Positions 1-6,090 of a DNA stretch of 6,224 bases are shown here, in pieces; within the stretch, counting starts at the first letter, position 1, and every line of letters begins with the position of its first letter. Both the position numbers and the translations under genes were made by a program. Source of the DNA: Betaproteobacteria bacterium (lineage in GTDB: Bacteria; Pseudomonadota; Gammaproteobacteria; Burkholderiales; Casimicrobiaceae); the NCBI GenBank assembly GCA_005883655.1, contig VBDA01000012.1, forward strand, positions 1 to 6,224, read 5' to 3'. The notes below the pieces were generated by a model, which made no database searches, was not told the origin of the DNA, and saw nothing but the letters and a program-made list of their open reading frames with translations.

Positions 1-129
1 TACGCACCGCCTTCGCCCTGTTCAAGAATGGACAAGAATTCATTCCCCCAAGGGTTCGACCCACTTGACAAAGACCATAGAATCTTTCGCGGGGATGACA
101 CGGCTGCCTCCTACGACCCGCGACGCTAT
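1..129. other. Left-edge region without a supported gene
   Basis: No credible coding region is seen on either strand. The two plus-strand frames open here (from 28 and from 65) give Arg/Ala/Pro-rich peptides that run on antisense into the Bug/TctC gene and resemble no family I know. A short direct repeat CAAGAAT occurs at 23-29 and 33-39. A plus-strand TTGACA at 65-70 has no -10 box at proper spacing. A neighbouring gene could begin or end just outside the window. Confidence 0.5.
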
Positions 130-202
130 GTGCCGTGCAACGCGTCGGCACCAGCCGCGACTCGCGTCGCGCGATCCCCACGCTGCGCGTGGGGCCCCAC
201 GC
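130..202. repeat. Cluster of three consecutive stem-loops downstream of the Bug/TctC gene
   Basis: Three perfect inverted repeats follow one another with exactly 4 bases between them: GTGCCG/CGGCAC (130-135 and 146-151, loop 10), CGCGAC/GTCGCG (156-161 and 166-171, loop 4), and CCCCACGC/GCGTGGGG (176-183 and 187-194, loop 3). The right arm of the third can instead pair with 195-202, forming the 16-base palindrome at 187-202. The cluster begins about 60 bases past the stop codon of the minus-strand gene. Neither strand has a T-run after a stem, so a canonical intrinsic terminator is not supported. A REP/BIME-like element, a transcript-end stabilising structure or a Rho-dependent end region are all possible. 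Confidence 0.6.
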
Positions 203-206
203 TGCG
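176..206. repeat. 12-base direct repeat with 19-base period
   Basis: CCCCACGCTGCG occurs at 176-187 and again at 195-206. Between and overlapping them is GCGTGGGG (187-194), complementary to the first eight bases of either copy, so the two copies compete for one partner arm. This looks like a local duplication within the stem-loop cluster. Confidence 0.7.
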
Positions 207-264
207 GGCTCGCGCCGCGGCTTCCAATCGCCGTGATGCAGCGTCTTGCTCTTGGACATCTGTG

Positions 265-1230
265 TCACTTCACGATCCCGACCGCCTTCATGGTCGCGCC
301 TAGATCGGCATCGGCCTTGGCCATGAATTTCCCGAAGTCGTCCGGGCCTTCGTAGATCACGCCGAAACCGCGTTGGGTCATGAAATCGTTGTAATCCTTG
401 CTGGCGACGATTTTCTTGATCGCCGCAACCAGCTTGTCGCGGACATCGGCCGGCACACCTTTCGGGGCCGCGATCCCGCGCCAGGCGGCCATGGTCCAGT
501 TGCTGCCGGTCGCCTCCTTCAGCGTCGGGACATTCGGATAGAGCGCGGCACGTTTGTCGGCCATGACCGCCAGGCTCTTGACCTTGCCGGCGTCGATCAA
601 TGAGCGCGCTTCAGGAAGCGAACAGGGCGCGATCTCTACACCACCGGCAACCAGATCCTGCAATCCTGGGGCAGCGCCGTTGGACGGCACCCACGGCGCC
701 GCAGACGGATCCACCTTCATATCCTGCAGCATGCCCGCGATCGCCAGATGCCAGATGCCGCCCTGCCCGGTTCCGGAGGCCTTGAACTTGCCGGGGTTGG
801 CTTTGATGGCAGTCACCAGATCGTTGACGTTCTTATAGGGAGCGTCGGCGCGCACCTGCAGGCCGGCGGGGTCGGCATTGACGAGACCGATGGGCGTGTA
901 TGACATGCCCGACAATTCGGTCAATCCCTGCCAATGCATCATGCTGATTTCGACCGTAATGAGGCCGATGGTGTAACCGTCGGCAGGCGCGGACGCGATC
1001 GCTGCGTGCCCGACCACGCCGCTGCCGCCAGTGCGGTTGACGACGTTGACCGGCTGCCCGAGCTCCTTTTCCAGCAGCGTGCCGATAATGCGCGCCGTCG
1101 CATCGGTGCCGCCGCCCGCGCCCCATGGCACGATCAAGGTTATCGGCCGTTCGGGATACGTTGCATGCGCGGCGGTGACGAGCAGGGCAAGCAGTGTTGC
1201 AACAAGACAGCGCATGAATGCATTCAACAT
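265..1230 (-). CDS. Bug/TctC-family periplasmic solute-binding protein
   Basis: This encodes a 321-residue protein, the usual length for the Bug (TctC) family of extracytoplasmic receptors, which bind carboxylates or related small metabolites and pass them to TctA/TctB membrane subunits. Residues 1-23 are a Sec signal peptide: Arg7, a hydrophobic core LVATLLALLVTA, and an Ala-His-Ala cleavage motif before Thr24. The mature start YPERPITLIVPWGAGGGTDA (25-44) and the glycine-rich stretch followed by APADGYTIG (81-89) are family hallmarks. The start at 1230 is chosen because GGGAGGAG lies just upstream; Met6 is the only near alternative and would be too far from that site. No TctA or TctB gene is in the window, so it is an orphan receptor, which is common for this family. 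It lies 118 bases after the importer operon and appears to have its own promoter. The ligand cannot be read from the sequence. It is not expected to serve the neighbouring Dpp-type ABC importer, which uses a different binding-protein fold family. Confidence 0.93.
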   Translation of the reverse strand: MLNAFMRCLVATLLALLVTAAHATYPERPITLIVPWGAGGGTDATARIIGTLLEKELGQPVNVVNRTGGSGVVGHAAIASAPADGYTIGLITVEISMMHWQGLTELSGMSYTPIGLVNADPAGLQVRADAPYKNVNDLVTAIKANPGKFKASGTGQGGIWHLAIAGMLQDMKVDPSAAPWVPSNGAAPGLQDLVAGGVEIAPCSLPEARSLIDAGKVKSLAVMADKRAALYPNVPTLKEATGSNWTMAAWRGIAAPKGVPADVRDKLVAAIKKIVASKDYNDFMTQRGFGVIYEGPDDFGKFMAKADADLGATMKAVGIVK

Positions 1231-1232
1231 GA

Positions 1233-1240
1233 CTCCTCCC
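1233..1240 (-). promoter_or_regulatory. Strong Shine-Dalgarno of the Bug/TctC gene
   Basis: GGGAGGAG on the minus strand lies immediately upstream of the ATG at 1230. It is the strongest ribosome-binding site in the window and decides the first ATG over Met6. Its strength suggests independent initiation, in contrast to the coupled starts within the importer operon. Confidence 0.75.
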
Positions 1241-1259
1241 TATTTGGCCCGCGCGTCGT

Positions 1260-1282
1260 CGCCGGCTGGCGTCGGCCCGGCG
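1260..1282 (-). other. Possible leader hairpin upstream of the Bug/TctC gene
   Basis: A perfect 6-base inverted repeat, CGCCGG (1260-1265) and CCGGCG (1277-1282), encloses an 11-base loop. It lies between the candidate promoter and the ribosome-binding site, so it would form in the 5' untranslated leader. In GC-rich DNA a stem this short can arise by chance, and no known riboswitch class is recognised. Confidence 0.25.
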
Positions 1283-1295
1283 CGAGGCTGATGCA

Positions 1296-1325
1296 ACGTT
1301 AGCAAGCGATCCCCGAGACGGTCAA
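1296..1325 (-). promoter_or_regulatory. Candidate sigma-70-type promoter for the Bug/TctC gene
   Basis: On the minus strand TTGACC (1325-1320; five of six matches to the -35 consensus) is followed after 18 bases by TAACGT (1301-1296), a weak -10 box. This would start transcription near 1289 and give a leader of about 60 bases. It sits in the 118-base gap after the amidohydrolase gene, where no terminator is visible, so read-through from the importer operon is also possible. The call rests on pattern only. Confidence 0.4.
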
Positions 1326-1348
1326 GCAGTCAGGCCCATCGGCATTCT

Positions 1349-2203
1349 TCAGCCGCGACGTTCGGCCCGATCGATCACGAATTGGCGCAGCGACTGCAGC
1401 AGCCGCTGAAGATTCGATTGCAAGGTTGCGAATCCGGAATGCCTGGCGAGCGTCGATTCGTCCATGTACAGCCGGCGATTGATTTCGACTTGCAGGCTGT
1501 GGCGCTGCTCTGCCGGACGGCCGTGCATACGCACCAGCTCCACGCCCTTGTAGGGATCGTTGATCGCGACATCGTAGCCGAGGCCGGTGAGCGTCCTTGC
1601 CACGAATGCGGTGAATTCCGGCGCGCAGGTAGAGCCATCGCGGTCTCCGAGGACGAAATCGGCGCGCGCTCGGCCCGGATCCTCGGACATCACGTCCCCG
1701 ACCGCGGGCATCGAGTGGCAGTTGATATGCCACACTGCACCGAACGCGGCGTGCCGCCGGTCGAGCGCAGCCGAGACGCAGGCATGATAAGGGTCGTAAA
1801 AATCGGTGATTCGGCGCCGCACCTCGGCCGCCGCGAGCTTGCGCGCGTACATGGGCACGCCGCCGTGCGCGAGGCGCCACACCAGTCCGATGCCGAGCTC
1901 GGTCTTGCGCGACGGCGTGATCGGCTCGGTCCATGCATCGGCGAGCAATTCGGCATCGATGTCCGAGCGGTGACGGTTGGGATCGATGTAGGCGCGTGGG
2001 AAGAGCGCCTCGATCAGCGTCGCGCCGATGGCGGGCGCCGCAGCGTACAGCGCTTCGACATGCGTGTCCTCGGCCTGGCGGACGATATCGCGCGGTGGGA
2101 GATGATCGAAATCGTCCGGATACGCCGTCCCGCTGTGCGGTGAATCGAGGACCAGCGGGATCGGCTGGCCTCCAGGTTCGTGCTGCCTGACTGCGTCGCT
2201 CAT
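1349..2203 (-). CDS. N-formylglutamate amidohydrolase family protein
   Basis: The 284-residue product belongs to the N-formylglutamate amidohydrolase family (Pfam FGase), whose known members hydrolyse N-formylglutamate to formate and glutamate. Motifs visible in order are DSPHSG (20-25), DTHVEALY (46-53), PRAYIDPNRHRSDID (69-83), WHINCHSMP (158-166), LGDRDGSTC (185-193), PYKGVELVRMHGRP (217-230) and SLQVEINRRLYMDE (236-249). His23, His163 and neighbouring acidic residues are plausible metal ligands by family analogy (inference). No signal peptide is seen, so it should be cytoplasmic. The start at 2203 forms an ATGA overlap with the stop of the upstream ATPase gene; the open frame continues 40 codons upstream but only as a shadow of that ATPase. 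No clear Shine-Dalgarno is present, which fits translational coupling. It is the last cistron of the importer operon. The absence of hutH, hutU and hutI makes a histidine-pathway role unsupported; a role on an imported N-formyl or N-acyl substrate is the best inference. Confidence 0.9.
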   Translation of the reverse strand: MSDAVRQHEPGGQPIPLVLDSPHSGTAYPDDFDHLPPRDIVRQAEDTHVEALYAAAPAIGATLIEALFPRAYIDPNRHRSDIDAELLADAWTEPITPSRKTELGIGLVWRLAHGGVPMYARKLAAAEVRRRITDFYDPYHACVSAALDRRHAAFGAVWHINCHSMPAVGDVMSEDPGRARADFVLGDRDGSTCAPEFTAFVARTLTGLGYDVAINDPYKGVELVRMHGRPAEQRHSLQVEINRRLYMDESTLARHSGFATLQSNLQRLLQSLRQFVIDRAERRG

Positions 2204-3255
2204 TGCAATGCCACATCGTTCAGATAACAGGCCGACCAACGCCCGGGTGCGATCTCGTCCAGCGGCGGCGCGACGTCTTTGCATTTCGCCATTGCGTACG
2301 GACATCGGGGATGAAAATGACATCCCGACGGAGGTGCCAGCGGCGAAGGAATCTCGCCTTTGATCGGCACGAAAACCCTTTTCCTGGGCTCGACCCTTCC
2401 GATCTCGGCAAGCAGCGCCTGGGTGTATGGATGATTGGGCGCGGCGAAAAGCTCCGCGGTCGGACCCGATTCGACGACGCGTCCCAGATACATGATGACC
2501 ACGCGGTCGCTGATGTGCTGCACGACGCCGAGGTCATGGCTGATGAACAGATACGTAAGGCTCAACGCAGATTGCAGATCCATGAACAGGTTGAGCACCT
2601 GCGCCTGGATGGAGACATCGAGCGCGGCGACCGACTCGTCGCACACCAGGAACTCCGGCTTCACCGCCAACGAGCGCGCGATGCCGATGCGGGCACGCTG
2701 GCCGCCAGAAAATTGATGCGGAAATCGGCGCATCAGGGTCGGGTCCAGGCCGACCCGGTTGAGTTGCAGGCCGACATACTCGACCTGCTGTCGGGTGGTG
2801 ATCAATCCGTGGACGACCGGCGCCTCGCCGACGATGTCGACCACGCGCATTCGCGGATTCAAGGCCGCATAGGGATCCTGGAAAATCATCTGCATCTTGA
2901 GTTGCTGCTCACGGGCCGCCGCGGGGGCAAGACTGCCGAGCGGCTTTCCCTGCCACAAGCGCTCGCCTGCCGACAATGGAAGGAGCCCCACCGCGAGCCT
3001 CCCGAGAGTCGATTTTCCGCAGCCGGACTCGCCGACCAGACCGACGACCTCGCGCGCGCGGATCGCCAAGTCGACATGATCGACGGCGCGTACGATTTCC
3101 TCGCGCATTCCGGCGCCGAACAGGTTTGCGATGCGCATCGAGGAGTCGAGCGCTTTCACGAACCGCTTGGAGACTCCTCGCAGCTCGACCAGTGGCAGCG
3201 CTCCGGCGGGCGCGAGCGGCGATTCGCTCAGCGCTTCGCTCGGGATATCGCTCAA
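2200..3255 (-). CDS. Peptide/nickel-type ABC importer ATPase, DppF-type
   Basis: This is the second ATPase of the importer; it hydrolyses ATP at the cytoplasmic face of the DppB/DppC-like permease pair. With the TTG start it has 351 residues. Visible elements are Walker A GESGCGKS (75-82), Q-loop Gln126 in IFQDPYAALNP, signature FSGGQ (182-186), Walker B ending CDES (205-208) followed by VAALD, and H-loop His240 in FISHDL. The C-terminal oligopeptide-transporter domain has HPYTQALL and four cysteines (312, 318, 325, 343). I chose TTG at 3255 because GGAGG lies 4 bases upstream and the TTGA overlap with the previous stop matches the ATGA overlaps elsewhere in the operon. ATG at 3279 (359 residues) is the alternative but has only a weak ribosome site. 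An upstream ATG at 3333 lies deeper inside the DppD-type gene and is unlikely. The substrate is not evident. Ser208 replaces the usual Pro of the DEP motif; the catalytic Glu207 is intact. Confidence 0.93.
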   Translation of the reverse strand: MSDIPSEALSESPLAPAGALPLVELRGVSKRFVKALDSSMRIANLFGAGMREEIVRAVDHVDLAIRAREVVGLVGESGCGKSTLGRLAVGLLPLSAGERLWQGKPLGSLAPAAAREQQLKMQMIFQDPYAALNPRMRVVDIVGEAPVVHGLITTRQQVEYVGLQLNRVGLDPTLMRRFPHQFSGGQRARIGIARSLAVKPEFLVCDESVAALDVSIQAQVLNLFMDLQSALSLTYLFISHDLGVVQHISDRVVIMYLGRVVESGPTAELFAAPNHPYTQALLAEIGRVEPRKRVFVPIKGEIPSPLAPPSGCHFHPRCPYAMAKCKDVAPPLDEIAPGRWSACYLNDVALQ

Positions 3256-4235
3256 GGCGCCTCCAGCGGATGGAAGCATCGAATCGCCTGGCCGGCGGCG
3301 CCATACGGGCGCATTTCGGGGTCGTGCTCGCAATCATCCTGTGCGCGCGGGCAGCGTGACCTGAATGCGCAGCCGGGACCAATCTCGAGCAGCGATGGCG
3401 TCATGCCCGGAATCTGACGCAGCCGCTCGCGCGGTGGTGTATTGGCTGGGACCGAGTCCAGCAGGCCTCGCGTATAGGGATGTCGCGGCGCGGTCAGCAC
3501 GTCGGCGGTGGTGCCCTCTTCGACGATGCGGCCCGCGTACATGACGCAGATGCGATCGGCAAGCCCTGCGATCACCGACAGATCGTGCGTGATCCAGATC
3601 AGCGCGGCGCCCGTCTCGCGCGAGAGCTTTTGCATCTCGAACAGGATCTGTCCCTGAATCGTGACGTCGAGCGCGGTGGTCGGCTCATCGGCGATGATCA
3701 GCGCCGGCTCGTTCAGGAGTGCGATGGCGATGGCCACGCGCTGCCGCATGCCCCCGGAAAACTGATGCGGGTAGCCCTTGAGCCGCTCGTCCGGCGACGG
3801 GATTCCGACTTTGACCAGCGCCTCGCGCGAGCGCTCCAGCGCCGCCGAATGCGAAACCCTGCCATGCGCTCGAATCGTCTCGACCATCTGCGCGTCGATC
3901 CGCAGCACGGGGTTGAGCGTCATCATCGGGTCCTGAAATATCATCGCGATGCGGTTGCCACGCAACCGCCGCATCGCTTCCGGCGACAACGAGGACAGTT
4001 CGCGCCCATCGAACAGAATGCGACCGGCGACCATTCTTCCCGGCGGATCGATAAGGCCCATGATCGAATAGCCGGTCATGGACTTCCCCGAGCCGGACTC
4101 TCCGACCAGCCCGAGAACCTCGCCGCGACGGACGCTGAAGCTCACATCCTGCACCGCTTTCACCACGCCGGCCTTGGTAAAGAAGCGAGTGCAAAGTCCC
4201 TCGACGTCGAGCAGCGGATCGGCTGCCGGTGTCAT
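3252..4235 (-). CDS. Peptide/nickel-type ABC importer ATPase, DppD-type
   Basis: This is the first ATPase of the importer, 327 residues, a normal length for DppD/OppD. It shows Walker A GESGSGKS (45-52), Q-loop Gln101 in IFQDPMMTLNP, signature FSGGM (159-163), Walker B LIIADEP (179-185), D-loop ALD and H-loop His217 in WITHDLS. The tail carries the oligopeptide/dipeptide C-terminal domain (HPYTRGLLDSVP, 252-263) and four cysteines at 289, 295, 302 and 320. That arrangement is known to bind a [4Fe-4S] cluster in characterised DppD-type proteins. The start at 4235 makes an ATGA overlap with the DppC-type stop and has GAGG 8 bases upstream. The open frame runs 129 codons further upstream, but that part is low-complexity, Arg/Ala/Gly-rich shadow of the DppC-type gene. 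It should form a heterodimer with the DppF-type protein encoded next. The solute is unknown. Confidence 0.95.
   Translation of the reverse strand: MTPAADPLLDVEGLCTRFFTKAGVVKAVQDVSFSVRRGEVLGLVGESGSGKSMTGYSIMGLIDPPGRMVAGRILFDGRELSSLSPEAMRRLRGNRIAMIFQDPMMTLNPVLRIDAQMVETIRAHGRVSHSAALERSREALVKVGIPSPDERLKGYPHQFSGGMRQRVAIAIALLNEPALIIADEPTTALDVTIQGQILFEMQKLSRETGAALIWITHDLSVIAGLADRICVMYAGRIVEEGTTADVLTAPRHPYTRGLLDSVPANTPPRERLRQIPGMTPSLLEIGPGCAFRSRCPRAQDDCEHDPEMRPYGAAGQAIRCFHPLEAP
3260..3264 (-). promoter_or_regulatory. Shine-Dalgarno supporting a TTG start of the DppF-type gene
   Basis: GGAGG on the minus strand, inside the last codons of the DppD-type gene, lies 4 bases before TTG at 3255. The same spacing separates GGAGG from the ATG of the Bug/TctC gene, so the geometry is plausible in this genome. 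The competing ATG at 3279 has only AGG upstream. Confidence 0.5.
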
Positions 4236-5113
4236 CGTTGCAGCCTCGGATTGAGGACGTCGCGCATCTGGTCGGCCACCAGATTGATGCTGACGATCGT
4301 CAGCAACAAGGCGACACCGGGGAAAAAGCTGATCCAGTATTTGCCGGAAAGAAGATACTGATAGCCATTGGCGATCAGCAGGCCGAGCGAAGGTTCGGTG
4401 ATCGGCAGTCCCAGGCCGAGGAACGACAAAGTCGCTTCCAGCGCGATGGCCGCGGCAACCTGGACCGTTGCGACCACGATGAGCGGCGGCAGGCAATTGG
4501 GCAGCAGATGGCGAAAGACGATGCGCGGCGGTGCGAGTGCCAAGCAGCGCGCGGCTTCGATATATTCCTTGCGCTTCTCGACCAGCGCGGCGCTGCGCAC
4601 CGTCCGCGCGTAGTACGCCCATTGCACCGTCACCAGTGCGGCGATGATCTTGAACATTCCCTGTCCGAGCACCGCGAGCAGTATCAACGCGATCAGGATC
4701 GCCGGGAACGAAAGCTGGATGTCGGCGATGCGCATGATGATGGTCTCGGTCCTGCCGCCGAAATAGGCGGCGACGAGGCCCAGCGCGAGACCGATCGCGA
4801 GCGCGATCACCGTCGCAATCACACCCACGGAGAGGCTGATCCGCAAACCGTAAAAAATAGCCGACAGCATGTCGCGCCCCTGGTCGTCGGTGCCGAGCCA
4901 GAAGGTGCCTCCGGTCGGCGACGACGTGCCCGGCGGAAGCCTGCTATCCATGACGTCAAGCTGCGCCAAGTCGTACGGGTTTTGCGGCGAAATCAGCGGA
5001 GCGAAGATCGCGATGAGCATGATGATGGTCAATAGCACCAGACCGAAGACCGCGACCGGATCGGCGACAAAGTCACCGACTATGCGTTGGAACGGCGTTT
5101 CTTCGTTCGCCAT
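4232..5113 (-). CDS. Peptide/nickel-type ABC importer permease, DppC-type
   Basis: This 293-residue inner-membrane subunit pairs with the DppB-type protein to form the translocation channel. An N-terminal cytoplasmic stretch leads into a first hydrophobic segment (about 20-40). A periplasmic region follows with the DppC hallmark FWLGTDDQGRDMLS (71-84). The permease domain comes next, with hydrophobic segments at about 92-117, 133-152, 155-170, 210-236 and 262-280. The ATPase-contacting EAA loop is EYIEAARCLALAPPRIVFRH (183-202), and the C-terminus RDVLNPRL is typical of the family. The start at 5113 overlaps the DppB-type stop by one base (TGATG), with a modest AAGGG just upstream. The stop overlaps the following ATPase start (ATGA). 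The length is usual for DppC, with nothing truncated. Confidence 0.95.
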   Translation of the reverse strand: MANEETPFQRIVGDFVADPVAVFGLVLLTIIMLIAIFAPLISPQNPYDLAQLDVMDSRLPPGTSSPTGGTFWLGTDDQGRDMLSAIFYGLRISLSVGVIATVIALAIGLALGLVAAYFGGRTETIIMRIADIQLSFPAILIALILLAVLGQGMFKIIAALVTVQWAYYARTVRSAALVEKRKEYIEAARCLALAPPRIVFRHLLPNCLPPLIVVATVQVAAAIALEATLSFLGLGLPITEPSLGLLIANGYQYLLSGKYWISFFPGVALLLTIVSINLVADQMRDVLNPRLQR

Positions 5114-6090
5114 CAGCCCTTGCTTTCCGTCAGCCGCACCCTTGGATCAAGCGCCGAATAGAGAAGGTCGACGAGCAGGTTGATCAGGATGAACATGAAC
5201 ACGATCACCAGCAGATAGGCGACGATGATCGGCCGGTCGAGAAGGTTGATGGAATCGATCAGCAGCTTGCCCATGCCGGGCCACGCGAAGACGCTTTCGG
5301 TGACGATGGCAAAGGCGATCACCGACCCGAACTCCAGACCGATGACGGTGACGATGGGAATCAGGATATTGCGCAGCACGTGTACGCCAATGACGCGCGC
5401 GTTGCTAAGACCTTTGGCACGGGCGAATTTCACGTAATCCTGAAGCAGCGCCTCGCGCGTTCCCGCGCGCGTCAACCGGATCAGCAACGCCAGCTTGAAC
5501 AATGCAAGGTTGGTCGCCGGCAGGATCAGATGCCGCCAGCCCTCGACCGAGGTGAAGCTCACCGGAATGCCGAGCAGCAGCGTGGTCGGCCCACGCCCGT
5601 TGGACGGCAGCCATCCGAGCATCACCGAAAAGACCATGATCAGCATCAAGCCGACCCAGAACGTCGGCAGCGAGAATCCCAGGATCGATCCGGCCATGAT
5701 CGACCGGCCCGCCACCGAGTGCGGCTTGAGGCCGGCCCAGAGGCCGAGCGGGATCCCGAGCGCGATCGCGATCAGCATGGCGACGATGGCCAATTCCAGA
5801 GTCGCCGGCATCCGCTCCAGAATCAATCCTAGCGCCGAAGTGCTGTGAACGAACGAGCGGCCGAGATCGCCGTGCAGCGCGCCAAGCAGGAATTTGCCGT
5901 ACTGCGTCCAAAGCGGCTTATCAAGCCCCAACGCGACAATGGCGTGCTCGCGCTCATTCTGGTCGGCCTGCGGGTTGATAAGGATGTCGATCGGATTGCC
6001 GATCGCATACACGCCGACAAACACCAGCACCGACATCACGAACATCACCAGTACGGCTTGTAGGCTGCGGCGAATGACGTAGACGAGCAT
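5113..6090 (-). CDS. Peptide/nickel-type ABC importer permease, DppB-type
   Basis: This 325-residue inner-membrane permease is the first cistron of the operon seen here. The N-terminus MLVYVIRRSLQAVLVMFVMS is the standard DppB/OppB opening, which fixes the start at 6090 even though no convincing Shine-Dalgarno precedes it. The family periplasmic motif follows: GLDKPLWTQYGKFL (55-68) and GDLGRSF (74-80). Hydrophobic segments lie at about 9-30, 97-120, 131-159, 187-207, 243-266 and 286-310, giving six spans. The EAA loop TREALLQDYVKFARAKGLS (211-229) contacts an ATPase. The stretch TESVFAWPGMGKL (264-276) and the tail YSALDPRVRL are also typical. It is followed by the DppC-type gene with a one-base overlap. 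The binding-protein gene that often precedes dppB is not in the 134 bases before it and may lie beyond the window edge or elsewhere. Confidence 0.95.
   Translation of the reverse strand: MLVYVIRRSLQAVLVMFVMSVLVFVGVYAIGNPIDILINPQADQNEREHAIVALGLDKPLWTQYGKFLLGALHGDLGRSFVHSTSALGLILERMPATLELAIVAMLIAIALGIPLGLWAGLKPHSVAGRSIMAGSILGFSLPTFWVGLMLIMVFSVMLGWLPSNGRGPTTLLLGIPVSFTSVEGWRHLILPATNLALFKLALLIRLTRAGTREALLQDYVKFARAKGLSNARVIGVHVLRNILIPIVTVIGLEFGSVIAFAIVTESVFAWPGMGKLLIDSINLLDRPIIVAYLLVIVFMFILINLLVDLLYSALDPRVRLTESKG

Noticed and set aside
50..77. tRNA-3'-end-like string: a TTCGA loop with near-complementary flanks, seven bases, a discriminator A and CCA
   Set aside because: The T-stem has one mismatch and no matching 5' acceptor strand, D-arm or anticodon arm exists at the proper distance upstream; it is probably chance. 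A remnant attachment site would need an integrase or a second copy, and neither is visible.
176..194. Intrinsic terminator for the Bug/TctC gene
   Set aside because: The stem is perfect, but no T-run follows it on the minus strand, and another palindrome directly abuts it, so I list it as a structured repeat, not a terminator.
28..355. Two small plus-strand frames at the left edge
   Set aside because: Both are low-complexity Arg/Ala/Pro-rich peptides, lack a Shine-Dalgarno, and run antisense into the Bug/TctC gene and through the stem-loop cluster.
1382..2143. Plus-strand open frame of 253 codons opposite the amidohydrolase gene
   Set aside because: It is antisense to a gene with strong family motifs, has no recognisable domain and no supporting ribosome site.
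2203..3417. Long plus-strand open frame of 404 codons opposite the two ATPase genes
   Set aside because: It lies antisense to clear Walker-motif genes, the peptide is rich in Arg, Asp, His and Gln without recognisable domains, and such mirror frames are common in GC-rich DNA.
4236..4622. N-terminal extension of the DppD-type ATPase by 129 residues
   Set aside because: The extension is an out-of-frame shadow of the DppC-type gene; the ATPase family length, the ATGA overlap and the GAGG site all point to the start at 4235.
3480..5035. Plus-strand open frames (3480-4361 and 4229-5035) opposite the DppD- and DppC-type genes
   Set aside because: Their composition is biased to Arg, Asp, Gln and His as expected for reverse-complement shadows of GC-rich genes; no domain is recognisable.
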